NCBI RefSeq assembly: GCF_004851605.1
Contig: NZ_CP031093.1
Location: 868,001-932,000, forward strand
Reading direction: 5' to 3'
Source of the DNA: Hydrocarboniclastica marina
GTDB lineage: Bacteria; Pseudomonadota; Gammaproteobacteria; Pseudomonadales; Oleiphilaceae
Length of the DNA: 64,000 bases
The position numbers and the translations under genes were made by a program. Positions 9,550 to 18,588 of this stretch are shown here, piece after piece (the first letter of the stretch is position 1; the number at the start of each line of letters is the position of its first letter). Below the pieces are notes generated by a model. It saw only the letters and a list, made by a program, of their open reading frames with translations, was not told the origin of the DNA and did no database searches.

Positions 9550-10530
9550 ATGAAAGGCCACTATATCGCCGCTCTGATTGACTCGCTTTGTGAAGTCGGT
9601 GCAGATCGGGAGACGTTGCTTGAGCAGTCTGGCCTCAAGGAGGCCGACCTGAACGATAAGACGCTCATCGACCCGGCGCGGCTGTATGCCATCACAAAAC
9701 TGGCTGCTGACCAAACTAGCGATCCGGCTGTCGGGTTGTCCACCGGGCAGAGACTCAACATCAACAGCCACGGCGCCCTCGGCTACGCGGCCATGGCCAG
9801 TGAAAATCTGGAGCATGCGCTCCAGTTACTGCTGAAATACTATCGGGTGCAGGCCCCCCAGGCCCGGTTTTCCTGGCACCACCGTAACGAGCACCACCAC
9901 CTGATATGCGATCCCAGTTTTGTGCTGCCGGAGATGCCCTGGTTAACTGCAGAGCTCCTGGTGGCGAGTATTTACACCTCGGTCGAGTTTCTTCTCAGCG
10001 GGCGTAGCCGCGGGCTTGAAGTCTGGTTCCGCCACGAACAGCCGGCGCATGTTGGGAAATATCAGGGCGTCTTCAGTGCGCCAGTGAGCTTCGGACAATC
10101 TTTCAATGGTCTCGTAATTCCTGATCGCCTGGCCAGCTTACCGCTGCTCTCAGCCGACACATTGGCCTCAAGCATCTTTGAAAAGCGCTGCGCGGCGATC
10201 CAGCAGGAAACCCGACAGCAGGATCTTGCCGCCCGGATTCGGGGTCTTCAGAGCCAGGGCCGTTTTCTCAGTCAGGCCGAAGTGGCCAGACGTCTCAGCA
10301 TGAGCGTGAGCACGCTCCACCGGCGTATGGACGAGGAGGGCATCGATTACAAACAGCTGGTTGCGGAGATTAAAAAGGAATTCGCCCTGGAGCACCTTCG
10401 CGATGGTGTACTGAGCGTTGAGGAGATTGCGCAGATTCTGGGGTTCAGCGACGCGTCTAATTTTCGGCGGGCGTTTGTGGCTTGGACGGGGATGACACCG
10501 AGCGAGGCTCGCGAAGAAGCGAAGCTATAG
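9550..10530 (+). CDS. AraC family transcriptional regulator (PF12625-type N-terminal domain)
   Basis: 326-residue one-component regulator. The N-terminal two thirds resemble the arabinose-binding-like domain of OruR/ArgR-type AraC proteins (DYLLLEQSGLKEADL-like start, then LGYAAMASENLEHALQLLLKYYRV). The C-terminal about 90 residues hold two helix-turn-helix units: SQAEVARRLSMSVSTLHRRM and LSVEEIAQILGFSDASNFRRAF, ending in TGMTPSEAR. Proteins of this type often regulate lipid or alkane-related genes in marine hydrocarbon degraders. Divergence from the PF10118 gene suggests that gene is its target. The effector is unknown. Confidence 0.9.
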   Translation: MKGHYIAALIDSLCEVGADRETLLEQSGLKEADLNDKTLIDPARLYAITKLAADQTSDPAVGLSTGQRLNINSHGALGYAAMASENLEHALQLLLKYYRVQAPQARFSWHHRNEHHHLICDPSFVLPEMPWLTAELLVASIYTSVEFLLSGRSRGLEVWFRHEQPAHVGKYQGVFSAPVSFGQSFNGLVIPDRLASLPLLSADTLASSIFEKRCAAIQQETRQQDLAARIRGLQSQGRFLSQAEVARRLSMSVSTLHRRMDEEGIDYKQLVAEIKKEFALEHLRDGVLSVEEIAQILGFSDASNFRRAFVAWTGMTPSEAREEAKL

Positions 10531-10549
10531 TATTGCAGGGCAGCAACGC

Positions 10550-10575
10550 AAAAAAAACGGGGCCCAAGGGCCCCG
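10550..10575 (-). terminator. Intrinsic terminator of the Ig-repeat lipoprotein gene
   Basis: On the minus strand a perfect 8-bp GC-rich stem (CGGGGCCC / GGGCCCCG, 10558-10575) is followed at once by eight T residues (A-run 10550-10557 on the plus strand). It lies about 20 bases past the stop of the minus-strand lipoprotein gene and at the same time marks the end of the convergent AraC-type gene. Confidence 0.9.
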
Positions 10576-10595
10576 GTTCCATGATCACTTATTGA

Positions 10596-12470
10596 TTAAT
10601 CCGGTGTGGCACAGCTGGACGCATTACCGTAGAGGCCTACTATTCCGCCAGGGGGCTCGATATCCAGGTTGTTGAGATCGTCCGCGAGGCAGGACAGTGT
10701 GAATCTGGCTCTGCTGATTGTCTCCGTGCCCTGTACGCCTACCTTCGCCGTGAGTTCCACGCCTACCCAGTTACAGTGACTTTGCGGGTAGTTCAGGCCG
10801 AACTCAAAGGAGCCTTCGCTGTTCGTGGTGACCCTGCCAGGCACAGTGCCAGGATTGGTCGGCTCAAGAGTGCCGTTGCCGTTCACGTCTTCACCGGTAT
10901 CAAGGATGCCGTTGCCGTTCAGGTCTTCCGCCACGCAGCTTTCGCCGCTGACCAGTGATATTGATCTGGCCCACTTGTCGGGGGTTCCACCAGGGGTTGA
11001 CGCTACGGCAACATACTCGCCTTCCCAGTAATAGATGGGGAGCAGGCTGAGTTCTACCTGGGCATCGGCGATCGGTGCTCCAGTCGCGTCGCTGACGAAC
11101 ACAGACCAGGGCTTACGGTAGGTGGTGCTGTTGGGCTCCTCGATCTCGTTGCCGGTGCCCAATGAAACCCGCAGCGCCTGCTGGGAGACAGTCAGGTTCA
11201 CCGTGCCCTCTACACTAGGCAGAGAAGCGATAAAGGCCTTGATCTCTACACCACCATTGGAACTGGTGCTTTGGCCGGCCGTATAGCGTGTGCGGGCAAT
11301 GCCCTGGCTGTTGGTAACTGCAGAGCCGCTGGACAGTGTGCCGCCGCTGATATCAGTCAGCTGGAAGGTTACGGTCTGATTCTTTACCAGATTGTTTTTG
11401 GCGTCGCGGACAACAGCTGTGATCTCGGTACTTTCGCCAATGGCCAGTTGGGAAGAAGCTGACTTTGCCTCCAGCGTCTCAGGATCCGTAGCGATGAACT
11501 CGACTTCCCGCTGGGTAGACAGCCCGCCAGCCGCTGTAGCGGTGATTACGGCAAGGCCGGCGTCGCTGGCCTGAATGTTGACCGTAGCCGTTCCGTTAGT
11601 AGTAGTGGCTGAGGCGCCGCTGAGAATTCCGCGGGTGGTGGAGAACGTAACATTCGAGTTGTCGTCGACATTGCTGCCATCGACCTGCCAGGTCAGGGAG
11701 ACCGGAACGCTTGAATCAAGCGGGATCTCTGTGCCAGCTGTCGGCGTCGTAAACCTGAAACTGTCCGGCGAAATTTCAACGTTCTGGGAGGCCGATATAG
11801 AGCCGTCTAAAGCGCTGACTGATAGCGTATCAGTGCCAGAATTACCGGCAATTAGTTTGACCGTCACCGTACCGTCGGCGTCGGTGCTTAACACAGTCGC
11901 AGAGGTAGTATTCAAAGCGCTTTCCACGGTGAGGTTTTCCATGGCGATTCCATTGCCGTCGGAGTCCTCAAGCGAGATTATGAAAGTTGCTTCTTCACCG
12001 ACCGGAACAACGTTCGGCCCGACGATAGTCAAGGTGGTCCCGTCAACGTCAATGTTTACGGTGCTGCTCGCGCCGCCGGCTGTCGCTGTGACGGCTACGG
12101 AGCGGTTGCGGTAATCACCGGAACCGGTCACTACCGCAAGGGCAGACCCCGTCTCATCAGTTGTGCCGCGGGTGACCTGCAAGGCGCCGTTGTTCGTCAC
12201 CGAGAACGAAACCGGCACCTCCTCCATCAGCACGCCGTTGCTGTCCTTGACCAGCGCTGTGAGGACAACTCCTTCAGTGTCGGCTGTTCCAACCCGAGGG
12301 GAGCTGGTCAGTAACTGAACCTGCCCCTCGAAATCGCCGGCAGCGTCCCCGTCTCCGCCAGCGGAGCCGCCGCCAGTTCCAAACACGCCATCGTCACCGC
12401 CGCCTCCACAGGCCGCTAGGAAAAGCAGCAGCATCAGAATAGCGATTGGTTTTAAACGCTTTGACAACAT
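10596..12470 (-). CDS. Ig-like (Big_1/invasin-type) repeat lipoprotein
   Basis: 624-residue exported protein. A short signal peptide ends in the lipobox LAAC (Cys21), followed by a Gly/Asp-rich linker, so it is probably a lipidated, surface-exposed or periplasm-facing protein. The body is made of about four or five all-beta repeats with the bacterial Ig-like pattern (VPVSFSVTNNGAL...TDETGSALAVVT; QTVTFQLTDISGGTLSSG...NSQGIARTRYTA). Near residues 510-530 there is a calcium-loop-like DLNGNGILDTGEDVNGNG. The C-terminal part contains several cysteines. An adhesin or envelope-structural role is plausible but unproven. It is a single-gene unit with its own strong terminator; AGGAG-like GGAGATAG precedes the ATG. 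Confidence 0.8.
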   Translation of the reverse strand: MLSKRLKPIAILMLLLFLAACGGGGDDGVFGTGGGSAGGDGDAAGDFEGQVQLLTSSPRVGTADTEGVVLTALVKDSNGVLMEEVPVSFSVTNNGALQVTRGTTDETGSALAVVTGSGDYRNRSVAVTATAGGASSTVNIDVDGTTLTIVGPNVVPVGEEATFIISLEDSDGNGIAMENLTVESALNTTSATVLSTDADGTVTVKLIAGNSGTDTLSVSALDGSISASQNVEISPDSFRFTTPTAGTEIPLDSSVPVSLTWQVDGSNVDDNSNVTFSTTRGILSGASATTTNGTATVNIQASDAGLAVITATAAGGLSTQREVEFIATDPETLEAKSASSQLAIGESTEITAVVRDAKNNLVKNQTVTFQLTDISGGTLSSGSAVTNSQGIARTRYTAGQSTSSNGGVEIKAFIASLPSVEGTVNLTVSQQALRVSLGTGNEIEEPNSTTYRKPWSVFVSDATGAPIADAQVELSLLPIYYWEGEYVAVASTPGGTPDKWARSISLVSGESCVAEDLNGNGILDTGEDVNGNGTLEPTNPGTVPGRVTTNSEGSFEFGLNYPQSHCNWVGVELTAKVGVQGTETISRARFTLSCLADDLNNLDIEPPGGIVGLYGNASSCATPD

Positions 12471-12706
12471 CTTCTATCTCCATGGGGGCGAGGGCAGGCG
12501 AGGCCACCGACAGCAGTACCGGGCTTCTGGTAAGGTTATTAGTTGATCGAAATTACTGGGTTTTAACTATTCAGAAAGGATAGCACAGGGTTTCTGAACG
12601 GCTAGGTCGAGTTTGCAGCGCCCGACGATATCGGGCGGGAGGGAGAAAGGAAAAGGTACTTGCAGGAGGAAGCCCCGCATCGATGTATCCCGTGCGGGGA
12701 CGGTAC
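12471..12706. other. Intergenic region between lipoprotein gene and uraA
   Basis: 236 bases with no gene. Two small inverted repeats are seen: GCCCGA/TCGGGC at 12620-12636 and CCCCGCA/TGCGGGG at 12673-12699. The second lies just past the uraA stop and could be a weak terminator, but it lacks a T-tract. Confidence 0.35.
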
Positions 12707-13975
12707 TCAGCCTTCCCCAGCGAACTCGCTCTCGTCGCGATGCCAGGTCTGGTAGCCGGGGAGAACAAGGTTGAGCACTATGGCGGTGATGCTGCACAGG
12801 GCGATGCCCTGCAGCCCCATGCTGCCTGTGCCCATCACCAGGCCGCCGATACCAAACGTGAGCGTCACCCCGACGATGGCCAGGTTGCGGGCGGCAGACA
12901 AGTCGACTTTATGCTGGATAAGCGTGTTCAGACCGACCACCGCGATAGAGCCGAACAGCAGGCAGAGGATACCGCCCATTACCGGTGCCGGAATGGTCTG
13001 AAGTGCGGTGCCGAATTTGCTGAAAAACGCCAGCACTACAGCGATGACCGCAGCCCAGATCATGACCCGGGGATTGAAATTACGGGTCAGCATGACCGCC
13101 CCCGTAACCTCTGAGTAGGTCGTATTGGGCGGACCGCCGAGTAGAGAGGCCAGGGATGTGGCCAGGCCATCGCCCAGTAGCGTGCGGTGCAGCCCGGGCT
13201 TGCGGATAAAATTGCGCTTGGTCACGGTGCTGATGGCCAGCACATCGCCAATGTGCTCAACCGCGGGAGCGATAGCGACAGGCAGGATGAACAGGATTGC
13301 GCCCCATTCAAAGGTAGGCGCCACGAACGCTGGCATGGCCAGCCAGGGCGCTGCAGTGACCGGGCTGACGTCGACCACGCCGAAAAACAGGGCGAGGACG
13401 TAGCCAGTCAGGATCCCGAACAGGATAGGCACCAGCCGGAACAGGCCGCGCCCGACTACGGCTATGACCAGCGTCGTTGCCAGCGAAGCCATCGAAATGA
13501 TCATCGCTGTAGTGTAGGGGACCAGTTCGGCGGCGCCGTCGCCGGTCTTGCCCATGGCCATGTTGGCAGCAACAGGCGCAAGGCCGAGGCCGATTACCAT
13601 AATGACGGGCCCGATAACCACGGGCGGAAGTAGGCGGTCGATAAAGCCGGTGCCCTTCAGCTTTACCAGCCCGCTCAGAAACACGTAGAACAGACCGGCA
13701 CAAGCAAGCCCACCAAGCGTTGCAGACAGGCCGAATTCAGCTTTAGCTGCGACAATAGGCGCTATGAATGCAAAGGACGAGGCCAGAAAGACCGGCACCT
13801 GGCCGCCAGTAACCATGTGAAAAACCAGCGTGCCTACGCCGGCGGTAAAAAGCGCGACATTGGGGTCAAGCCCGGTAATAAGCGGCATCAATACCAGCGC
13901 GCCAAACGCCACCAGCAACATTTGCGAACCTGCCAGAATCTGCCGCCAGGTGGCGCCTTTAGTCGGGTCGCTCAT
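12707..13975 (-). CDS. uraA: Uracil permease (NCS2 family)
   Basis: Proton-coupled uracil importer of the inner membrane. The 422-residue protein has about 12-14 hydrophobic segments and the NCS2 features: AFIAPIVAA in the N-terminal half, the acidic motif around GAILFILPVAIAPAVEHIGDVLAIS near residues 235-255, and LLGGPPNTTYSEVTGAVMLTRN. The gene lies 3 bases after upp on the same strand, the classic uracil salvage operon, so imported uracil is trapped at once as UMP. Confidence 0.93.
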   Translation of the reverse strand: MSDPTKGATWRQILAGSQMLLVAFGALVLMPLITGLDPNVALFTAGVGTLVFHMVTGGQVPVFLASSFAFIAPIVAAKAEFGLSATLGGLACAGLFYVFLSGLVKLKGTGFIDRLLPPVVIGPVIMVIGLGLAPVAANMAMGKTGDGAAELVPYTTAMIISMASLATTLVIAVVGRGLFRLVPILFGILTGYVLALFFGVVDVSPVTAAPWLAMPAFVAPTFEWGAILFILPVAIAPAVEHIGDVLAISTVTKRNFIRKPGLHRTLLGDGLATSLASLLGGPPNTTYSEVTGAVMLTRNFNPRVMIWAAVIAVVLAFFSKFGTALQTIPAPVMGGILCLLFGSIAVVGLNTLIQHKVDLSAARNLAIVGVTLTFGIGGLVMGTGSMGLQGIALCSITAIVLNLVLPGYQTWHRDESEFAGEG

Positions 13976-13978
13976 GGA

Positions 13979-14617
13979 TCAGTTGTCCTTTTGCTTGGTG
14001 CCGAAGATGCGGTCGCCCGCATCACCCAGACCGGGCAGAATATAGCCCTTGTCATTGAGTCGCTCGTCGATCGATGCGGTATAGATAGTCACATCAGGAT
14101 GAGCCTCCTGCACGCGCTTGACGCCCTCTGGCGCAGCCACCAGCACCAGCGCGCGTATTTCTCTGCTGCCGGCCCGCTTGAGTACGTCAATGGTCGATAC
14201 CAGCGAACCGCCCGTTGCCAGCATGGGGTCGACAATGATTGCCAGGCGCTGATCCAGTTCGCCTACCAACTTCTCCATGTATGTTTCAGCTTCAAGCGTA
14301 CTTTCGTTGCGAACCTGCCCCACCACACTGACTCTCGCCGCAGGAATCTGGCTGAGGACGCCGTCCAGCATTCCCAGGCCGGCCCTCAGGATGGGGACGA
14401 TTGTGACTTTCTTGCCCGCCAGGCGCTCGGCGGTAACAGGTCCGGCCCAGCCCTTGATCGTGTAGGTTTCGAGAATGAAATCCTTGGTGGCTTCGTAAGT
14501 CAGAAGTGCACCCACTTCCTGGGCCAGCTCGCGAAAGCTCTTGGTGCTGATATCTACCTGGCGCATCAGGCCCAGTTTGTGGCGGATCAGCGGATGGCGG
14601 ATTTCGTGGACCGGCAT
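13979..14617 (-). CDS. upp: Uracil phosphoribosyltransferase
   Basis: Salvages uracil to UMP with PRPP in the cytosol. The 212-residue protein has the PRPP-binding motif [11 protein letters not shown] near residues 130-140 and the uracil-binding C-terminal [23 protein letters not shown] precedes the ATG with a 10-base spacer. It is co-transcribed with uraA (3-base gap). Confidence 0.96.
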   Translation of the reverse strand: MPVHEIRHPLIRHKLGLMRQVDISTKSFRELAQEVGALLTYEATKDFILETYTIKGWAGPVTAERLAGKKVTIVPILRAGLGMLDGVLSQIPAARVSVVGQVRNESTLEAETYMEKLVGELDQRLAIIVDPMLATGGSLVSTIDVLKRAGSREIRALVLVAAPEGVKRVQEAHPDVTIYTASIDERLNDKGYILPGLGDAGDRIFGTKQKDN

Positions 14618-14654
14618 GGGGTAAATCTCCTTCAGGCTTCGAATTGCGGAACGT

Positions 14655-14674
14655 CGGGCGGCGCAAACCGCCCG
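14655..14674 (-). repeat. GC-rich hairpin between ilvD and upp
   Basis: CGGGCGG at 14655-14661 and CCGCCCG at 14668-14674 form a perfect 7-bp stem with a 6-base loop. It lies about 45 bases past the ilvD stop and 37 bases before the upp start. Without a T-tract it could be a weak ilvD terminator or a leader structure for upp-uraA. Confidence 0.45.
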
Positions 14675-14718
14675 GTGCGACTTAGCATGCCAGGGCGCTC
14701 ACCAATGCGCATGCACAG

Positions 14719-16560
14719 CTACAGCGAGTCAAGTTTGGTCAGGTCGCGCACAGCGCCTTGATCCGCACTGGTCGCAAGCATCGCATAGGCCTTGAGCGCT
14801 GCTGAAACACGACGCTGCCGAATCTCTGCTGGCGCCCAGCCACGCGCATTCATTGCTTCGCGACGGCTCGCAAGCTCGGCATCGTCCACCAACACATTGA
14901 TAGAACGGCCGGGAATGTCGATCCGTATAAGGTCGCCGCTCTCGATCAGCCCGATTGCGCCGCCGGCCGCTGCCTCGGGTGACGCATGACCTATGGACAG
15001 CCCGGAGGTACCGCCGGAAAAGCGGCCGTCCGTCAGCAGAGCACAGGCTTTGCCCAGCCCTTTGGACTTCAGGTAGCTGGTCGGGTAGAGCATCTCCTGC
15101 ATGCCGGGTCCGCCCTTGGGCCCTTCATAACGGATAATCACGACCTCGCCGGACTGGACCTCATTGTTGAGTATCCCGCTAACCGCCGCGTCCTGGCTTT
15201 CGAAAACACGGGCGGGACCTTCGAAGACCAGAATGGAATCATCCACCCCGGCAGTTTTTACGACGCACCCCGCGGTGGCAATGTTGCCATAGAGGACGGC
15301 CAGGCCTCCCTCCCGGGAATAGGCATGTTCAAGGGAGCGGATGCAGCCCGTTGCGCGGTCGCCATCGAGGCTCGGCCAGCGGGTCGACTGGCTGAAGGCC
15401 TCCTGGGTGGGGATGCCGGCGGGACCGGCTTTATACATCTGCACTACACTGGCGTCCGGCTCGCGCATGATATCCCACTGTTTCAGGGCCGCGGCCATGG
15501 TTTCACTGTGCACAGTCGGCATGTCGGTATGAAGCAGGCCGGCCCGGTCCAGTTCGCCCAGAATTGCCATGATGCCACCGGCGCGGTGAACATCTTCAAT
15601 GTGATATTTCTGGGAGTTGGGTGCTACCTTGCAGAGCTGGGGTACTTTTCGTGACAGCTGGTCGATATCAGCCAGAGTGAAACCCACCTCGGCTTCCTGC
15701 GCCGCCGCCAGCAGGTGCAGGATTGTATTGGTCGAGCCGCCCATGGCGATATCCAGGGTCATGGCGTTCTCGAACGCACGACGGTTGGCGATGCTGCGGG
15801 GCAGCAGGCTGTCGTCATCGCGCTCGTAATGCAGCTGTGCATTCAGCACGATCTGCCGGGCCGCCTGCAGGAACAGTTCGCGACGGTCGGCATGGGTAGC
15901 GAGGATGGTGCCGTTGCCAGGCAAGGCCAGGCCAATCGCCTCCATGAGGCAATTCATGGAATTGGCCGTAAACATGCCCGAGCAGGATCCGCAGGTGGGG
16001 CAGGCACTACGCTCGATTTCAGCGACGTCCTCATCGGATACGGTGTCGTCTGCCGCGACTACCATGGCGTCAACAAGGTCGAGCTTGTGCGCTGACAATT
16101 TGGTCTTGCCAGCCTCCATTGGCCCGCCCGACACGAAAATGGCCGGTATGTTAAGGCGGAGGGCGGCCATCAGCATGCCCGGTGTGATCTTGTCGCAATT
16201 GGATATGCAGACAATGGCGTCGGCGCAGTGGGCGTTGACCATGTATTCGATCGAGTCGGCTATGAGGTCCCGGGACGGCAGCGAATAGAGCATGCCGTCG
16301 TGCCCCATGGCGATGCCGTCATCCACGGCAATGGTATTGAATTCTTTGGCGACGCCGCCAGACGCTTCGATCTCGCGGCAAACCATCTGCCCCAGGTCCT
16401 TGAGGTGGACATGGCCCGGTACGAACTGCGTGAATGAATTGGCGACTGCTATGATGGGTTTGCTGAAGTCACCGTCTTTCATTCCGGTTGCGCGCCACAG
16501 TGCCCGGGCGCCGGCCATGTTACGGCCTTGGGTGGTGGTGGAGGAGCGATACTTGGCCAT
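14719..16560 (-). CDS. ilvD: Dihydroxy-acid dehydratase
   Basis: Fe-S enzyme of branched-chain amino acid (and pantothenate) synthesis that dehydrates 2,3-dihydroxy-isovalerate and -methylvalerate. The 613-residue length is that of the IlvD family. Cluster-ligand cysteines lie in [12 protein letters not shown] and [19 protein letters not shown], and the C-terminal signature [20 protein letters not shown] is present. It stands alone, divergent from the HDOD gene, with its own predicted promoter. Confidence 0.97.
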   Translation of the reverse strand: MAKYRSSTTTQGRNMAGARALWRATGMKDGDFSKPIIAVANSFTQFVPGHVHLKDLGQMVCREIEASGGVAKEFNTIAVDDGIAMGHDGMLYSLPSRDLIADSIEYMVNAHCADAIVCISNCDKITPGMLMAALRLNIPAIFVSGGPMEAGKTKLSAHKLDLVDAMVVAADDTVSDEDVAEIERSACPTCGSCSGMFTANSMNCLMEAIGLALPGNGTILATHADRRELFLQAARQIVLNAQLHYERDDDSLLPRSIANRRAFENAMTLDIAMGGSTNTILHLLAAAQEAEVGFTLADIDQLSRKVPQLCKVAPNSQKYHIEDVHRAGGIMAILGELDRAGLLHTDMPTVHSETMAAALKQWDIMREPDASVVQMYKAGPAGIPTQEAFSQSTRWPSLDGDRATGCIRSLEHAYSREGGLAVLYGNIATAGCVVKTAGVDDSILVFEGPARVFESQDAAVSGILNNEVQSGEVVIIRYEGPKGGPGMQEMLYPTSYLKSKGLGKACALLTDGRFSGGTSGLSIGHASPEAAAGGAIGLIESGDLIRIDIPGRSINVLVDDAELASRREAMNARGWAPAEIRQRRVSAALKAYAMLATSADQGAVRDLTKLDSL

Positions 16561-16667
16561 GGCGGGGGTGTTCTCTCAGTCAGCGGTAGATCGTGAAGTC
16601 CGATGGCGCGCGCGTTATCGGCAGTCCGGATTAAAAACAGGACGCAGCTGCGGCGCAGAATGCGGCC

Positions 16668-16695
16668 ATCATAGCAGAATTGCCATTCCGGTTAA
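16668..16695 (-). promoter_or_regulatory. Predicted sigma-70 promoter of ilvD
   Basis: On the minus strand TGCTATGAT gives an extended -10 (TATGAT at 16668-16673), preceded by TTAACC (16690-16695) at a 16-base spacing. Transcription would start near 16661, giving a leader of about 100 bases before the ilvD ATG. Confidence 0.55.
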
Positions 16696-16742
16696 CGCCT
16701 GTTCATACAGGCGGTTGAGGGGGTAATGCGCGGCGGTGGTCG

Positions 16743-16751
16743 TGCTACACT
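16743..16751 (+). promoter_or_regulatory. Predicted extended -10 promoter of the HDOD gene
   Basis: TGCTACACT (TG-N-TACACT) gives an extended -10 with TACACT at 16746-16751 and a start near 16758. This lies downstream of the earliest open-frame ATG at 16726, which argues for the later start at 16834. Confidence 0.45.
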
Positions 16752-16833
16752 TTGCGGCCCGTCGTCAGGAAGACGACTTGACGTTGAAACACTATCCACC
16801 CGGACTTCCGGCCTCAATAAGGTTTTCTCCCTG

Positions 16834-18111
16834 ATGGTCCAAACACCGCGTCCCGGCGAGCGAGTCACACTCTCGGTGCTATCCCGTCAACTGAGAGGTT
16901 ATCGTCCGCTTGACCGACTGACCGAAGACCAGCGCATCCTGGTTGCAGCGCGGGGAGAGCAGATGCACGTCCCGGCTGGCCACATTCTGGTCGACCCGGA
17001 GCGGAACGAAGGCCGCAGCTACTTCCTGCTGAGAGGCGCTTTGACGACGATGAATGCCAGCGGTGAGCTGGTTACAGTTGATGCCCAGGACAGTCATGCC
17101 GTGATCGACTCGGCCGCCTTGCAGGGTCCCATAAGAACGCTGTCCGACTGTCAGGTGCTACAGATTGAAACCGGTAAGCTCAACCGGCTGCTGCGGGAGG
17201 CGCCGGGCGTGCGCGACGGCGACGAGCTGCAGGTCACAGCGTCCGAGGATCCCCTCTACGCGGTGCTAACGACTATCCATGGTCACCTTCAGTCCAACCG
17301 CCTGCAGCTCCCCAGCCTGCCCGATGTCGCCTGGCGCGTGCGGCGGGTTGCAGACCAGGAAAACTCGACAGCTGACGATATCGCCCGGGTGATTAATGCA
17401 GACCCCGCCATGGCGGCCAAGCTGGTCAAGGCCGGAAACAGCGCGGTGTTTCGCGGATTCAGTGAAACCACCGTTCTGCGCGACGTTATTGTCCGGTTGG
17501 GCCTCGACACAACGCGGCAGCTAGTCACCGTGTTTGCGCTACGGGAACTGTTCCATACTGATAAACCTCTGCTGCTGCGGGCTATGGACCGTCTATGGGA
17601 GCATACTCGCGAGGTAGCGGCGCTCTCCTGGGCTCTGGCCCGGGCAATCCCCGGTATCAATCCGGAGGAAGCGATGCTGGCGGGTCTGTTACACGGCATC
17701 GGCGCCATTCCGGTCATACAGTACGCCGAGCGCTTTCCCAGCCTCTGTGCAGACGAAGTTGAGCTGGCGGCGGCAGTTGAAGCCCTTCAGGGCGAAGTGG
17801 GCGGGGCAATCCTCCGCCACTGGGGGTTTTCTGAATCAGTCTGCGAGACAGCCGAACAGGCCGGGCAGTGGCTATTCGATACAGGTAGTGATGAGCCCCG
17901 GCTGGTCGATGTGGTGTTGATTGCACAGATGCATGCACTGATAAGCCAGCAGAAGGGCGGCGAGCTTCCTGTGTTTTCCGATGTGCCCGCGTTCGGCCGC
18001 CTCGGCGCACTGACACCCGAAAAAAGTCTACGGGTTCTGCTCGCGGCACGGGAGCAGATAGAGTCGGTAAAACTCATCCTGTCAGGGCAGCCCGAGCTCG
18101 AAAGTGAATAA
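16834..18111 (+). CDS. HDOD-domain signalling protein with cyclic-nucleotide-binding-like N-terminus
   Basis: About 425 residues from the preferred ATG at 16834. The N-terminal about 130 residues look like a cNMP-binding beta-roll (GEQMHVPAGHILVDPERNEGRSYFLLRGALT). The middle to C-terminal part is an HDOD domain: LPSLPDVAWRVRRVADQ, then DDIARVINADPAMAAKLVKAGNSA and EEAMLAGLLHGIGAIPVIQYA. HDOD proteins are catalytically silent relatives of HD phosphodiesterases used in signalling, motility and stress control; the His-Gly in LLHGIG, where HD enzymes have His-Asp, fits this. The start is uncertain: the frame is open from 16726, but a predicted promoter lies between the two starts. It converges with the DUF454 gene, 3 bases apart. 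Confidence 0.8.
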   Translation: MVQTPRPGERVTLSVLSRQLRGYRPLDRLTEDQRILVAARGEQMHVPAGHILVDPERNEGRSYFLLRGALTTMNASGELVTVDAQDSHAVIDSAALQGPIRTLSDCQVLQIETGKLNRLLREAPGVRDGDELQVTASEDPLYAVLTTIHGHLQSNRLQLPSLPDVAWRVRRVADQENSTADDIARVINADPAMAAKLVKAGNSAVFRGFSETTVLRDVIVRLGLDTTRQLVTVFALRELFHTDKPLLLRAMDRLWEHTREVAALSWALARAIPGINPEEAMLAGLLHGIGAIPVIQYAERFPSLCADEVELAAAVEALQGEVGGAILRHWGFSESVCETAEQAGQWLFDTGSDEPRLVDVVLIAQMHALISQQKGGELPVFSDVPAFGRLGALTPEKSLRVLLAAREQIESVKLILSGQPELESE

Positions 18112-18114
18112 TCC

Positions 18115-18588
18115 TTACCTTTTGGTCGCTGGGGCTTTTCTGACAGGAAGTCGGCCAATGTAGAACGAAACGCAGAGCGCGGTGGTCAACAGCAGAGCCG
18201 TGAGCCAGAGCGTGTTCATAAACCATGCCGAAAGTGCCATCGTGCTCCAGATCAGTACCAGCGTGTAAAATTTTGCCCTCAGTGGCATACCTGCACCGTC
18301 GAGATAATAGGCGAGATACTGTCCGAGGCGGGGGTGCGTCACCAGCCATCCATAAAATTGGCCTGAGCTGCGCAGGAAGCAGGCGGCTGCCAGTAGCAGA
18401 AAAGGGGTGGTTGGCAGTAGAGGCAGGGCAATACCAATGACGCCGAGTATGACTGCAACCCAGCCGCAGAGTAACAATAGGGCGCGCAGGTAACGGTTTT
18501 TCGCCGGACGAAAGCCCGCTGGCAGCGGAGTAAGGGGTATCTGGCTCAGGTCCTGGTCGGACGCCGGCTCCTCGGGATTTTTGGTCAA
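18115..18588 (-). CDS. DUF454 (YbaN-like) membrane protein
   Basis: 157-residue inner-membrane protein with three or four hydrophobic segments. The family signature is clear: LGVIGIALPLLPTTPFLLLAAACFLRSS followed by WLVTHPRLGQYL near residues 50-95. The function of the family (E. coli YbaN) is unknown. About 35 N-terminal residues form a hydrophilic leader; a start closer to the first membrane segment is possible. It converges on the HDOD gene. Confidence 0.85.
   Translation of the reverse strand: MTKNPEEPASDQDLSQIPLTPLPAGFRPAKNRYLRALLLLCGWVAVILGVIGIALPLLPTTPFLLLAAACFLRSSGQFYGWLVTHPRLGQYLAYYLDGAGMPLRAKFYTLVLIWSTMALSAWFMNTLWLTALLLTTALCVSFYIGRLPVRKAPATKR

Noticed and set aside
8446-9816. Long PF10118 frame starting at 9816, overlapping the divergent regulator
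   Set aside because: The ATG at 9294 has a good ribosome site and starts the conserved region; the longer frame runs antisense through the start of the AraC-type gene.
12620-12636. GCCCGA/TCGGGC hairpin as a terminator
   Set aside because: Short stem without a T-run, and far from either stop codon.
13817-14761. 314-residue plus-strand reading frame opposite upp and uraA
   Set aside because: It is the antisense shadow of well-recognised upp and uraA and has no family resemblance or suitable ribosome site.
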